The notes below the pieces were generated by a model. It searched no databases, was not told the origin of the DNA, and saw nothing but the letters and a program-made list of their open reading frames with translations. Positions 1 to 12,723 of a stretch of DNA of 64,000 nucleotides are shown one piece after another. Origin of the DNA: Labyrinthula sp. Ha (Eukaryota > Sar > Bigyra > Labyrinthulida > Labyrinthulaceae). Each line of letters starts with the position of its first letter. Position 1 is the stretch's first letter. A program made the translations under genes and the position numbers. The stretch lies in assembly GCA_015227615.1 (NCBI GenBank), contig JAALGZ010000015.1, positions 87,001 to 151,000 of the forward strand, read 5' to 3'.

Positions 1-1596
1 GAATTGGGGTATCCTGTATAGACTTCGTAGCAATGTATACTATTTTCAAGATCTCAGAAACATCTGAGAAAAGATACTCTTAAATGTCAAATATTCCTGA
101 ATGGTAATAACAAGTAAGGAAACACTCTGGATAGTAACTTATGGCTCATGAAATGGTGCACTTAGAGTTTCTTTTAGTTTTTCTCGAAGAAGCTACATGA
201 AATTTCTCATTAAGTACACAAATATATGCCTTGCTTAATGTAACTTGGTTCCAAACTCAGGTTTAATCCAGTAAAAACTGAGCTTCAACTTGATCGATTA
301 GTATAAACTTTGACTCTAACATTCTTTAATATCTGATTACAGTACATTAGAATAAAAATAACCAAAATTCAAACTTTCTAGCATTCTGAATTGCAGAAAT
401 CTCTGTCAGATTATTGCATATTCGTAAATTAAAATGTGTATATTTTGTTTTATCCCTCCTAGAGTATCCAAGAAAACGAATAAATTTGTACAAAGCAGGT
501 CTTTAAAAATTTAAGAAGATTATTTTTAATTTACCAAAAAAAACTTGTGCTGTTCTCGTTTTTTTGACGTTTTTAATATTAAAAAGTGATATTCTTATTC
601 TTGAAAAAAGTTATGAGCTTCTCATGAACTAATCTTTCTAAGCAATTCAATTGTTAATCTGTTTTATCCTCTCATTAAGTTTATCGACACATTCTTGTGT
701 CTTTTCGATAGTACAGTTAACCCATGGGCTCTAGGTTGGGTTTTAAAAATTTTGAATATTCCAAAATATGGTCAATTGCCGATGCGTTAACATAAGTACG
801 GGGACCAATTATAAATCATCGTTAGTAGCAAAAATTCATAAATTTCCCTTATGCGTTAGTTTATATTAGTAAGTTAATAATGGTGATACCTAAATATTTA
901 CAAGAAACACAGTATACTAGCACTGCAAATTATATGGAACTCATATACCCATATGTATAGTACCGACAAAATTTCGTATACATCGGAGTTACTTTAAGCC
1001 GTTGCCACTCACTTATAGTCAAATAGTTTGGTATGATGCCACATGATTTAAACAACGTTGCTTCGGCAAATGAATAATTTGGTTGGAAGAGATACGATTC
1101 CAGCGCTTGAAGAATAGCTTCGGTATTTAAAAAATATTTAAATAAAAAAAATGTTCAGTACAAACTATCAATTTGCATTTAAATTGTTCTAAACTATTTT
1201 TTTCCTGTTTTGACTGCCTAAGAGATGAGGAAGTATATATTGAGACAAAAGCGAGATATCACCATTCCTTATTCTGAGCTTAAGCTAAATTTTCTTCCAC
1301 CAAAATTAACTCTACAATTCCCGGGTAAATTGTATTAATTAAGAAGAAAAGTGGATAAGGATGTGTATATAACAAGAATTCAAAGAGTGCTTTTCATGGT
1401 AAGGCAAATTTTATTATTCTCAAAAATTTGAATAAACTTAATGTTTCCATAAACGTGTTTTTGAAAGCTTTAAAACAATATGTTACTGTGACATAAATAT
1501 CTCCTAGATTTTAATGAAGAATAAATACACATTTAACTTTATACAATAATACTAGTTTCATATGTATATTCAGCTGAACGTAAATTGGGTAAAACC
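1..1596. other. AT-rich stretch without recognisable gene
   Basis: I see no long reading frame, RNA gene or clear repeat here. The sequence is AT-rich, with short homopolymer runs. A candidate minus-strand exon pair begins at its right edge and is listed separately. Confidence 0.5.
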
Positions 1597-1786
1597 TTAA
1601 TGCAAAATACTGAAGGAAGCTACTTGTCCGAACCATTCCAGTTGCTTGTCTCCATACTTGGCCCAAGGGTGGATAATAATATTAATCTGAAAAAGGAAAT
1701 ATAATAATAATTATAGAATTAAACCCGTTAATTTTACCTTAACGTGCACATTACTATGTTCTATTAATAATCCGGAAGGCGCTTTT
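1597..1786 (-). CDS. candidate 3' exons of a short-intron gene, unknown
   Basis: Tentative. On the minus strand, an exon at 1738-1786 reads into an intron at 1687-1737 (51 nt, GTAAAA at the 5' site, a pyrimidine run and TTTTTCAG at the 3' site). A last exon at 1597-1686 encodes 29 residues, including the stretch HPWAKYGDKQLEWFGQV, and ends in TAA. The two exons join in frame across good splice signals. A further ATG-started frame on the same strand (1896-2009, 37 codons) could be the first exon, but I could not join it without a frame conflict. No family is recognised. If real, the gene would be divergent from the nucleotide-sugar transporter. Chance is a live alternative, because short open frames are common in this DNA. 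Confidence 0.25.
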
Positions 1787-2053
1787 CTTCAGATTAAATA
1801 GAAAGCTGGAAGCAGTTACAATCTCTCCTTTCATTCTCTTTTTAGTGATTCTTTAAGCATATAGAAGTATAAGATATTAAAGTCCAAGAATTAATCTATT
1901 CTAAATGTTTTTCTTGTTTCGGGACAAGTTGTTCTAACAGTGTAAGGAATCGGATAAGGACTTCTTGTTTAGTCTCAGCCCTTCCGACAAATAAACAACA
2001 ATAGTGCATTACCATGTAACCAATTAACCTTTTTCAGAATTCAAATTAAGAAA

Positions 2054-3160
2054 ATGTATCGTCGAGTCCTCCCAGAAACAAACCTCCAATTTTCTGCTAT
2101 TACTGCACAATTTAGCAAATTTCGTCACCAAATTTTCAAAACCGATGAAATTGAATACAAGGTCGTGAGCATTATTTCACTCATCATCATAAACATCGTC
2201 CTGGTCTTCTCGATATCCCTCTCAAGATCATCAAAACCTGAAGAAACAATTCACAACCACCGACGAAGCAACCTCTACTTAGCCTCAACAGCTGTCGCAT
2301 CCTCAGAAATACTTAAATTATTTATTTCTCTTCTTCTAGAGCATTATTCTCATGTGCAAAAGACTGGAGCTAATTTTTCATTGAGAAATTTCTCCTACTC
2401 TTTGCAACGGATAAAAAATGATTATTTGCATCTTGATACTTTCAAGGTTGGATTACCAGGAATTTTATACGTAGTGGAAAATAATTTATTATTTATCGCA
2501 CTGTCGAATTTATCAGTCACGGTATTTGAAGTTGTTGATCAATTAAAGATTATCACTACAGCTTTATTCTCAGTGCTGATTTTGAAAATCACACTATCTA
2601 GATTACAGAAACTTGCGCTGGGTTTGTTGTTTGGTGGTGTGATAATTGTGGAAATATCTGCGAATGAAGAGAAAGAAGTTGAAGAAGAGAAAGGAGAAAA
2701 AAATTTTTATTTGGGGTTATTTTGTTTGCTCATAAGTTGCACAATATCTGGATTTGCAGGAGTTTATTTTGAAAAAATAGTCAAGCACTCAGAAAACTCA
2801 GCTTCGGTTTCTATTTACTTGCGAAATGTGCAATTAGCAACATACGGAGTTTGTTTTGGTTTACTCACTGTTATTTTTTCTGCAGACAATCAAGTACAAG
2901 AATTTGGTTTTTTTCAGAACTATGATGCAATGACATGGTTAGTTATTATTGCACAAGCTGTAGCGGGCGTTATAAATGCGCTGGTTATTAAACACGCAAA
3001 CAATATTTTGAAGGGATTTGCCGCTTCTATATCCACTGTCATTGCAACAACTATCAGCTGTGCTTTAGTAGGAGACAGTTTATCTCAGTTTTTCTTCTTT
3101 GGTTCTTTTATTGTAATGTTTTCTATATTTTTATATGCTCGAGCAACAAGACATGATTGA
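2054..3160 (+). CDS. nucleotide-sugar transporter, SLC35A type
   Basis: A 368-residue multi-pass protein of the nucleotide-sugar transporter family. Members exchange UDP-galactose, UDP-GlcNAc or CMP-sialic acid for the nucleoside monophosphate across Golgi or ER membranes. About ten hydrophobic helices are visible, starting near residue 38. Family landmarks include the helix around VVDQLKIITTALFSVLILK, the segment GFAGVYFEKIVK followed by a RNVQLA-like motif, and a late helix rich in small residues (NALVIKHANNILKGFAASIS). A charged loop (EKEVEEEKGEK) lies near residue 205. Length is normal for the family. The first ATG follows a pyrimidine-rich TTTTTCAG at 2026-2037, so a 5' UTR intron ending at 2037 is possible. 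The substrate cannot be read from sequence. The ending ARATRHD shows no ER-retrieval motif. Confidence 0.88.
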   Translation: MYRRVLPETNLQFSAITAQFSKFRHQIFKTDEIEYKVVSIISLIIINIVLVFSISLSRSSKPEETIHNHRRSNLYLASTAVASSEILKLFISLLLEHYSHVQKTGANFSLRNFSYSLQRIKNDYLHLDTFKVGLPGILYVVENNLLFIALSNLSVTVFEVVDQLKIITTALFSVLILKITLSRLQKLALGLLFGGVIIVEISANEEKEVEEEKGEKNFYLGLFCLLISCTISGFAGVYFEKIVKHSENSASVSIYLRNVQLATYGVCFGLLTVIFSADNQVQEFGFFQNYDAMTWLVIIAQAVAGVINALVIKHANNILKGFAASISTVIATTISCALVGDSLSQFFFFGSFIVMFSIFLYARATRHD

Positions 3161-6100
3161 TTTTTGCTTCAAATTAAAAGAATTATTATTTTTACTCAGC
3201 TGCGCATTTATCTCTCTGGCTTTTATTTCTTTTTGGTGATAGAAGCTCGTAGTTATGACTGGTATAACTATACTGTTTTCTTAAACGCTGAATACGAGGA
3301 TAATGCAGTCGTATTGTAACGTGGTTTTCCCTTGGTGATAAGATTCTTGAGCATTATTTTTTAATAAGATAAAGCCACATGGAAAATATTTTTTGGAGGA
3401 TTTAGTGCATTTTTGACACGAAAACAGCCATGTAGATCAAGGTTTACAGTTTGAATAATGTTATTTTATTTTGGTTTTCCTTGTACAAGAGTCCTTTACA
3501 TTAGACCAACTCTTTACTTTCGCAATACGAAGATATGGAGTTTGAGAAATTAGGTTCCCAGTCAGTTCTATGCCTCTTTAGGAACGAATGTTGTTTTTGC
3601 TAGGGAGCGAGCCCAATTTCATGCTCTCTGTTGGTTAACATTAAATGGTACCATCACGGTTGGACTCAACTAAGGAGGCGCTGCTTCTAAATGGTACTAG
3701 GTTAAGCGAAGGTTATAGTATTGAAGTAGAATGGCAGGGAGTGGTAAAAACTCTTATGAGATTTAGGTGTCTGCAAGACAGCGCACAAATAATCAGTGCA
3801 TCCTCAGCGTTCTTAAAACACCTTGATATTGTCTAGTTATGCCACTCAGTACTACCTATTAAATATCTAAACTGCAAAATACAGTTATTATTTAGCCGAC
3901 AAGGAAAAATACAGAAGAAAACAAAAAAATACACCAATCTTCTTCATATTTTCATACTAGCTACAACATAATAATTAATGGTGTCCTTTAACAAGCTCCT
4001 GTTGATAATTCATATTCTAAAATTAAGTAGTGTTTTTCACTGAACAGAAGAATGAGGTTAATTCTCCTTATGAAACCTAATAGCAAAATTTTCTAAGTAG
4101 GTTTAAGCTGCGTTGAGTTCAGTAGACAATTGAACTTGAGATGTAGTACCGTTTAGCTCAAACAGGTTAATATTTAAATCACCTGGTAATTTTCATTATA
4201 TTTTATTAACTATTGTTACATAAATTTAAAAGACTACTATGATGGGCCGAGAGGTGGAACACAGAAAACTTGATCTAAGGGGTTGAATGGAGTTTTCTTG
4301 TAGACACAACTTGGGAAGATATTTCTTGTTAAATTAGACAAGATTTTAGTTTCGAAATTAACATGTCGAGTAAGCAAAAAACTTGTCAAATTCTCTGCCC
4401 ATTTCATACCAGTTCAGTCTATATAATGCCATTGCAGGTGTGAATTAGTAGTGGATGTCCTTGCACTCAAAAGGTAATCTCACAAGACTATTGCATGAGT
4501 ATTTAAGAGCACAGAGAAAGATATAGTTCACAGGTCACAATAACCATGAAAACAATAACTAATCCATTACAGAAGGTTAATATGGTTGTACCTTCCATCA
4601 TGCCTGATTGCAGGGAAAGTGATGCAATTGATCTTTGTGAAAACTCAAGGCCCATGATGACTCCTAGATCTAATTTAGACTGGGGCTGAATTTTTAATTT
4701 TTGATATTTAATAATGAATTTTCTAGCAATGTTTTTTCTGTAGGTCGATATTAGTAATAATCAAGCTATTTGCTCTTATTGTTGACTGCCAGTTAATAGT
4801 GATAACAAATAGGAAATTATTTGATGAAAAGCGTTATGCGTGCTTTCTTATTACTAATTATAATTAATCTGAAATTCAGTATAGAATTGATTATTTTTAT
4901 CAGTCTTTCCACTTATTCAGAAACCATACTCATCCCTTCAGAGAAATTCTAGCTATGTCTACACGGTAAAGTATAAATCAAAACTTCTATCATACTTGCA
5001 GTTAAAAATGTTTCTTGTTAATTCCTTTAAAGATAACAAAATTCTTTCCGGTGTATTTTTCTTACCTGAATTTTCATGAAAATTTTCATATAATGCTTTT
5101 TTGGGACACTTATATTGTAAAATGTAAGTCTGCTTCAGATGTATAATTTTGAGTTGGTATCTTGTAAGACATTATGAACCCTTTGGCGTTTCAATAATTT
5201 TTTGTGGAACTTGTAAACTATCTCTACCTGTCCAAGATTTTAAGCAGCTTAACAAACCCAGCTTAGACTAGGAACAACCTATGATTAAAACTTTGAATAA
5301 ACAATAGATTCTTTCTTCGATTATGGCTATCAGTTGAAACCATGAAATCTCATTGTTTTCAAAAAACTCTGATTCCATTCAAGTTATCAATTGATTGTCA
5401 CTAATCCTTCAGAATTGTCGAGGAATTATTAAAATTTATATAACAGAATTCTAGAAAATTGTCAGTACCTTAACAACAAGTACTATCTAACCCCTGGTTA
5501 AGACATCAAATTGATCAAAAAGGGAAGAAGCTCTTCATTACAGAATAAACCATGTGAAATAGGCTGTATTATTGTAGGAGCAATGATAGAAGTGCTAAAA
5601 CCGAAGAGTGGTAGTAACGGTGGTAAAAATGGTGACAGTAGCCAGACCTGAATGAACACGGGTACTATGAATAGCTATCAATCGACTCCCTGCATCAATC
5701 ATATAAAGGTAGTGAAGGTGACACAGCCTCAACTTTGGTAATTCAAAGAATTGCTGACTTGGTGCATCGAACTGTAACTTTAGAATATTAGTTTCAAGGC
5801 AGAGCTGGATTGTAGATGTTTAGGTTTCCTGGTTCTCAATAGACTTTTGATCCTAAAGTTGCTTTACTCTTTACAAAAAAGTACGCTATTTCGACGCTCT
5901 TATCCTATGCAAATTTTATGATTGACCTAGCTATCTTATTTTATAATATATATCTCTAACATAATGAGTGCAAGATACCACTTTTTTCTCTACAAAACAT
6001 GTAAAACCATAGTAAAGCTCAGAATAAAACAACAAATCACCTGAGTGTTTGTAAGGTGGAAAATACATTGTTTCTTAAGAGAAAATCATTTCTGATGCAA

Positions 6101-7688
6101 TAGAAGGAAATAAAATTAAAAAACTAGATGTATATGCGAATTCTAGCCTTTGGATGCCTTTCCTGAGAGTTTTCTTCCTTTTTCTACAAATTTAATTTTT
6201 CCCATGACACATATCCACTCTGCATAGGTTCTGTTTAATCTATTAAGAGCTCATGGGGAGTCTAGAGGTAGAAATAATTCTAAACTAAAAACCTGTTATG
6301 AGCATGTGCACCAGTATGATTAGATATAATCATAAAAACCGTTGTTAGTGAAATAATGTTAATAATGAAAACTCCGTTTTCTTCTTAGTATGAAACAACC
6401 TACTTAATGAAAAAACTTTTTCTCTTTCCTTTCAGTACACAATAAAATAAATAACTCTGTCAAATAGAATGATTTTTCCATGTTAAACCCGAAAGACAGA
6501 CATCTCTATAAAGTTTTTATTTTCGATTTGGAGTTCATAAGAAACGAACCTAGAAAAAATGCCGCAATATTACCCAAAATGCATAAACCATGGAAGAAAA
6601 CATTAAGATGTAATCTTAACCTTTTGAGAAACCAACTTATTAAAATTTAACGGCAATTTGCTACTTTTAGCGTTGAAGATAAATACTCGGGTTTATGCAC
6701 GAGGTTTAACCTAAGTCAAATTTCAAATATGCCGGGTTAGCTGCTAGTGCACAACTGTTGGCTACCACTAAATGAGTGTAAGGTACAGGTTATACTGTGG
6801 CTTTAGTTTATCATTTATACTTTCTCAGTTGTCACTGGTATCTGCATAACTTTTAAATATAGAAAGTGAGCAGAAAGCCCAGATAAAACGTATATTCAGA
6901 TGCAAAGGATAAAATTCAAGTATTTATAACAGTAAAAAAATTTTTACTGATGAGTTGTGTAAGCTTTCATGGGGTCTTTGAACTCACAGTTAACTACATT
7001 GTCAATAGAAATACATTTAACCAAGGGCATATCATACCCTGATGCAACATAATGATTCTAAAACAGGTTTAAATACACTGGAATCAACCACAGGTGCCGG
7101 GAACAAGAACAGCGTTCATTATCCTAGCCTTTTATAGCCAGGAAACTTTATATAAGTGCAAGTGCTGTTGATATCACTCTGTTAGTACTTTTTCGATTGT
7201 CAAATTGAGCTTTATTTTTTTCACTCGTTTGTTGAAAAGAGAATTAGCTCTAAGCTTACATACTTATATACAGAAACATGGGAACAGTGGGGCTCAAAAT
7301 TTAGGCAGCCATATTTTGCCTGAAATTAGGTTTCTTAGAATAAACTGGAATAAACCTAAATAACTGACGTTAGCTATTCCTGATACCAAATTCTCAGCAC
7401 AATTTTTATATACTTAAATTCAGGAATCTATATTCCTGTTTCCTCGAAACAATTAAGAGAACACTCTCAGTGGTTTTCGAGAATACATGAGGATGCCTTT
7501 AGCTTGAGAAATGTTCCATTTACGAGGGAAATGGACTAAGATGTCAGCTTCATTTGCAAATAAATTTACGAGAGGATCATTTAAGCGAGAGAAAACAGTT
7601 ACAAGGTAATATATACTGAGACTTTATTAAGCTACTATTACCTCATAGTATCAATACTCTGTCTGCCTTCGATAATTCAAGATTCCAA
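3161..7688. other. gene-poor stretch with scattered coding-like patches
   Basis: No long gene is visible. Three patches drew attention. At 3525-3836 base composition is less AT-rich and holds a 63-codon ATG frame of no known family. At 4442-4689 two plus-strand frames join across a 41-nt GT-AG gap (4474-4514) and end in TGA. At 5503-5651 a plus-strand frame shows a strong purine-first codon bias and follows a CTAAC plus AG signal; after its TGA the same frame stays open for about 30 more codons. None matches a family I know, and all could be chance or decayed coding sequence. Confidence 0.3.
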
Positions 7689-7760
7689 GTCCGAACCCAG
7701 AATTGAACTGGGAACCTGTCGCGTGTCAAGCGACCGTCATAACCATTAGACCATCCGGAC
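7689..7760 (-). tRNA. tRNA-Val (anticodon GAC)
   Basis: A complete 72-nt cloverleaf can be drawn on the minus strand. The acceptor stem pairs over 7 bp (one G-U), the D-arm has GG and flanking A residues, and the anticodon stem GTCGC/GCGAC encloses the 7-nt loop TTGACAC. The T-arm CCCAG/CTGGG has loop TTCAATT. The anticodon is GAC, which reads valine codons GUC/GUU. The box A-like and box B-like internal promoter regions resemble nuclear Pol III genes and no CCA is encoded. The base after the acceptor stem is T, whereas valine tRNAs usually have A73. Eukaryotes normally use anticodon AAC, read as inosine, for these codons, so GAC is unusual. Confidence 0.88.
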
Positions 7761-7861
7761 CTATCCAAATCCCGCGACACGCAGTTATTTGATCTTGAAA
7801 TTTGGCACCAAGATAGGAAAGATATAAAAGCGTTCGAAACCGGTTGGGCTCTTACTTAAAT

Positions 7862-10075
7862 ATGAAACTTCAGGCAAATTGTTTGCACAAGCTCTACAAG
7901 CTGCAAAGACACCGTCTACCTCAAATTTCTCACTATTTAAGGCCATCAACCCATATTCTTGCCTCAAATGCACGTTGCTTTTCAACTTTAAACACCAACG
8001 AAAAGCTGTTTGATAAAATCTTGATTGCGAATCGTGGAGAAATTGCTTGTCGAGTGATGAAAACAGCTAAAAAACTAGGGATGAAAACAGTCGCAGTCTA
8101 TTCTGAACCAGATGAATTTTCTGAGCATGTCAAGATGGCCGATGAAGCCTTCCTTATTGGACCAGCAGCATCCGCACAGAGTTACTTGAATATCCCAAAA
8201 ATACTAGAAGTCATAAAAGAAACAGGAGCACAAGCTGTTCATCCTGGATATGGATTTCTTTCTGAAAACAGTAGTTTTGCTCAAACCTTGGAAGAAAATG
8301 GGGTTGCATTTATTGGACCAGGAAGTTTTGCTATAGAAGCGATGGGGGACAAAATCGAAAGTAAGGATTTGGCTAAGAAAGCAGGAGTAAACACGATCCC
8401 AGGTGACTTAAGTGTTATTGTGGATGAAGAACATGTTGTAAGGGTTTCAAATGAGATTGGATATCCAGTTATGATCAAGGCGTCTGCGGGAGGCGTAATT
8501 TTCTTGGATCTTATTTATTCCTAGGGAGGAAAAGGTATGCGCATTGCATATACTGATGAGGAAGCAAGAAGTGGTTTCCGGCTTTCAAAAGAAGAGGCGA
8601 AGAAATCTTTTGGAGATGACAGGATTTTTGTTGAGAAGTTTGTAGAAGAACCGCGACACATTGAGATTCAACTGATTGCAGATTCGCATGGAAATGTTTG
8701 TGCACTGCCAGAGCGAGAGTGTTCAATTCAAAGAAGAAACCAAAAGGTCTTAGAAGAAGCTCCAAGTGTTTTGCTTGATCCAGATACGAGAAAAGCTATG
8801 CAGCAGCAGGCGATTGATCTGGCAAAAGCAGTCAAATATAAATCTGCGGGAACTGTGGAGTTTCTTGCAGATAAAGATAAAAACTTTTATTTTTTGGAGA
8901 TGAATACGAGGTTGCAGGTGGAGCATCCAGTCACTGAGTTGGTGACTGGGATAGACTTGGTAGAACAAATGATACGTGTTGCTGCTGGAAAAAAGCTACC
9001 AGATTCATTCATGGAGAATGGAGGTTTTTATCCTTTTAAAGGCCATGCGCATGAAGCAAGAGTATATGCGGAAGATCCAACTAGGGGATTTCTTCCTTCT
9101 ACTGGTAGACTAATCAAGTATGAAGAGCCTGAAGGAGTCGCCCTTGGACAAAGTGATGAAATTCGTTGTGACAGTGGGATTACTGAAGGATCTGAGATCT
9201 CTATGTTTTATGATCCTATGATTTGTAAGTTGTGTACTTATGGAGAAACAAGAGAAGATGCACTGAATACGTTAGAGAAAGCTTTGGATGCCTATGTCAT
9301 ACAGGGGGTTGGAAATAATCTTAGTTTTCTAAGAGATGTGTGTAGACATGATAAATTTCGCAGTGGAACTATCACGACTAAATTTATTGAGGAGGAGTAT
9401 CCAGAAGGATTCTCAAAAGTAAACCTTACAGATACGGAGAATAAAAATCTAGCTGCGGTGGTTACAAATATTTATGTACAGTACCTTGACGATACGACAG
9501 AGATTGAGGGCCAGCTAGGTAAACCATTTCTACCTAGTTATTACGTGGTTGAAATCGATGGACAATTTTTTAAAGTGGAACCCACCGAAGAAAATATTGA
9601 AGTAGTACAGATCGACAAAACTGGTGAAGCTGTAGCTGGTACGTCGGCAGAGGGGATAGAGCTTGACGATTTTTTGTGGGATCTAGATGAAGTCAAAGCC
9701 AGAGCATCTATTGGAGAACTTGACGAGGTTGTTCAAGTATTGGAATTTACCCCTACTAAAATGAAGATCATGTACCGCGGAAGTGTTGCTGAAACTTGTG
9801 TCTACACCCCAGAAGAGTTTGAGTGTAAGCAATTCTTGAAGGAGAAGGTTCCAATTGATACTAGCAAGTTCCTGCTTAGCCCAATGCCTGGACAGTTAAT
9901 TTCCATTGCAGTGGAGGAAGGACAAGAGGTTTTCCCTGGTCAGGAGTTGTGTGTTGTGGAAGCTATGAAAATGCAGAATGTCTTAGTAGCTGAAAGAAAA
10001 GGAAAGGTTGTCAGTGTTTCTAAAGAACCAGGTTCAAACGTTCAAGTTGACGAGTTAATAATTGAATTTGAATAG
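7862..10075 (+). CDS. propionyl-CoA carboxylase alpha (biotin carboxylase plus biotin carrier), mitochondrial
   Basis: Two exons, 7862-8494 and 8525-10075, join in phase 0 to give 727 residues. The join restores the ATP-grasp glycine loop [15 protein letters not shown], which is strong evidence for splicing. Family knowledge: this subunit carboxylates its own biotin with bicarbonate and ATP and passes CO2 to the beta subunit to form methylmalonyl-CoA in propionate, odd-chain fatty acid and branched amino acid breakdown. Visible parts are a basic presequence (about residues 1-45) fitting mitochondrial import, the biotin carboxylase core starting at [13 protein letters not shown], the motif [13 protein letters not shown], and [14 protein letters not shown]. 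The C-terminal biotinyl domain carries EAMKMQN. The ATG at 7862 is the first in frame. Methylcrotonyl-CoA carboxylase alpha is the main alternative; the carrier-domain sequence favours PCCA. Confidence 0.88.
8495..8524 (+). other. 30-nt spliceosomal intron in the carboxylase gene
   Basis: The intron runs from GTAATT to TTCCTAG. Its length is a multiple of three and its terminal TAG falls in frame, so an unspliced message would stop there. Removing it restores the invariant glycine-rich loop of the biotin carboxylase domain. It is close to the smallest spliceosomal introns known in any lineage. Confidence 0.88.
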
Positions 10076-12723
10076 CTTTATCCTTTTAGCTCTTTGGAAT
10101 ATCTATGTACTAAGTTGACAGTCCATACAACTGGAAGTATAACACTTTGCTCTGACACCAAATTTGTATGACGTCCATTTCGGTAAACTAAACAGGTTCT
10201 CAAAGTTAAGGCAAGCAAACGTTCATGGAAAGTTATAGAGCACATATTGTTTTCTAAGTAAAGTTGAAAGTTATATATTTTATTTCTTAGGCGATTTTTT
10301 CTCCCTTGTAGAGACAATACAATATATACTGACTTTATGACGCTATATCTATATACCGCTAATTAGAGGGAAACTATGAAAACCTCTAAGACATATCCCA
10401 TATCTAACTATTGTCCAAGAATGTAAAACAGATATATTATATGCTCACAAGCTAAAAGAACCAATCAAATACTTTGGCTCACCTATGTAGCTTGGTTGTA
10501 CTAATGGGTGTAAAAAGGGCGCAATAATGTAGTTGGAGCAAGAAACTAGCGCCATATTTACTAATTTCAACTAGTGCTTAGAAGAGAATTAATTGAAGAA
10601 TAAATTATGAGACTGATAAGGAAACTGTTTAGCTAAGTTCAAAGTGAAACAATATTCATAAAAACTATAATTGGTAATGCTGTTACCAAGGACATGAATG
10701 AGTTTCTGGTACTTCTCATACAATAAGTATCATGCTTGTTATCTGTTCAGTAGCTGCAGAAAAGTAATTTACTTGATTAAACCTTTCCTAATCAATCCAA
10801 CTAATTCAAAGTACTTGGATTGTTTAGATGTTTCCTTTTTTTATATGACCTCATCCCTTTCTAGCTTAATCAAATTTGCTTTAAGGGTAACTAACTCTTG
10901 TATATGTTATCTTTGTGCTTTTTGAATTTTCATACGCTAAGTAAGGGTTTAGCTCGCTTACGAATACTTTAGTAAGGCGGTTTTAATGAACTTAATTTTT
11001 AATCACTATTGGGGTTTATTGATACATTTCTCTATCTATGTTCAGTTTCTGTATTATATCGGTTGTTTAATAATATTTATGGGTTTGAAACAAAATGTCT
11101 AGAGTGGCTAGTGGAACCCTAACGTTATATATATACTATATATCTGCAAGTTGTATCAAAAGACGAAGGCGAGGATATCTTTCCCTATCTGAGAGGTATT
11201 AAGTTCCAAAACATAAAAAACAAAAATAGTAGAAACCAAAGATAGTTTTTCACAAATGAGTTTCTTCCAGTTTTTGAGCTGAGAAATATAGATCTAGAAA
11301 ATCAGACTTCGAGGAGTTTCTGTCTACGGATAAAAAATCGGTTATTAGTTTAACAATGGTGACTCATTGTTCAGGTACATTATGTGTCACTAGAAAAAGT
11401 ATGTAATACAGAAAATCTATCCTAAAAATCTGTCATGGATGGTTCTACTGAGTAGAACCAACTCCAAATATATATGTACCATATGTTAGAAAATCTGGGT
11501 TCAAGACTAGAATCGTCTATCGAGCTATCTCTAGCATAACACGATATTTTTATTTGTTTAGGTTGTAATTGATTTTTCTTGGGTATACTATTTTAATAAA
11601 AAGCAAGAATTGTTGTATTAAACAGAGCTTTACCCCAGCAATTAACCTTGCCATAGCTGGATGGCAACCTTTTCATATCTCCTTAATGAATGAATAGGTC
11701 ATCTAACTTCATGCTAAAATTATCTGTTATTTTATTAAAAGGATAAACTGCTTTTTAATGCTCTAAAATTATTTTTCAGCAAAACATTATGCTCGTGTAT
11801 GTCAGATAGCACAGAGAGTAGTCTAGAGAAAATATGAAAAATTTATGTAAATGGGGAAGGTATGAAGCCTTTAAATTGCCTATTCTAAAATTTTCGTGTT
11901 CCTGTTTTGTTTTAATAAATTATACAACACTGAACTAACAGATTTAATCATATTTCATTTTTTCTAGACTCTAGAATCACAACAACGAAGAAAGATAAAG
12001 GTCGTTTGTGATGTGAAAATAGGTACTTGATTGAAATCCTTCACCGTAATTACAGGTAAGATGTGATGTATTGTTGTTACAGTTGATACATCATACGAAA
12101 CAATAATCATACGAATAAAGTACTATTGGTAAATATATATATATATGTGAACGCTTGTTTCTTCCATGAAAATATGTCGCATTATATCCAACACGAGCTG
12201 AACAGTATTAGCTGTCAGAGTTTATGACACCGGGAAATTTCAAATAGAGAAACCGTTATGACAAAAGACGTCAATTGGAGTACAAATATATACATACAGC
12301 TAATAAGAAACAGGCTTATTGTTCGATGAAAGATATTTCATTAAATATTACCACCTTAGAACCTGTAAGCCACCAATGATCGAGAACTTCGTTCTTTTTT
12401 TCGTTTGGTTACACTAACATTGTCAAAAAGTAGAAGGAACCGAGCGGAACAGCCCATGATAAGAAGTTTGTCTTCTATAGTTAGATTTACTAAATGAAAA
12501 TGACACGATGTCGCATTAAAAAGATATTTAAAAAAAATATTCTTAATTTAGGAAAACGATATCTGTCAAAAATGGTCTTCTTCCCTCAATTTAATGCGAA
12601 CATAAGAATAATAGAAGTAGAAACTAATACCTTCGGGAAAACTCAAGGCCAAAAAATGTGTCTTCAAGAGTGCATACATGAATAAATCTACTTTTACTAC
12701 AAATACTAGTCATATTGCTTGAT
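10076..12723. other. gene-poor stretch, possible short-intron gene near 11.77-12.13 kb
   Basis: No long gene is seen. Immediately after the carboxylase, a minus-strand frame (10078-10317) is open for 79 codons but has no ATG until codon 25 and no known family. At about 11.78-12.13 kb plus-strand exon-like segments can be joined: a TTTTTCAG site, then a CTAAC branch-like motif and TTTTTTCTAG, and then a frame ending in IRIKYYW. The joins keep phase, but I chose them freely. A 63-codon ATG frame lies at 12494-12685. Simple (AT)n lies near 12133-12146. All of this is weak evidence. Confidence 0.3.

Noticed and set aside
3645-3836. 63-codon ATG frame in a less AT-rich patch
   Set aside because: No family, no splice or promoter support. 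Frames of this length are expected by chance many times in this window.
10078-10317. 79-codon frame antisense to the carboxylase 3' flank
   Set aside because: It has no ATG until codon 25 and neutral codon bias, and it probably lies in the carboxylase 3' UTR region.
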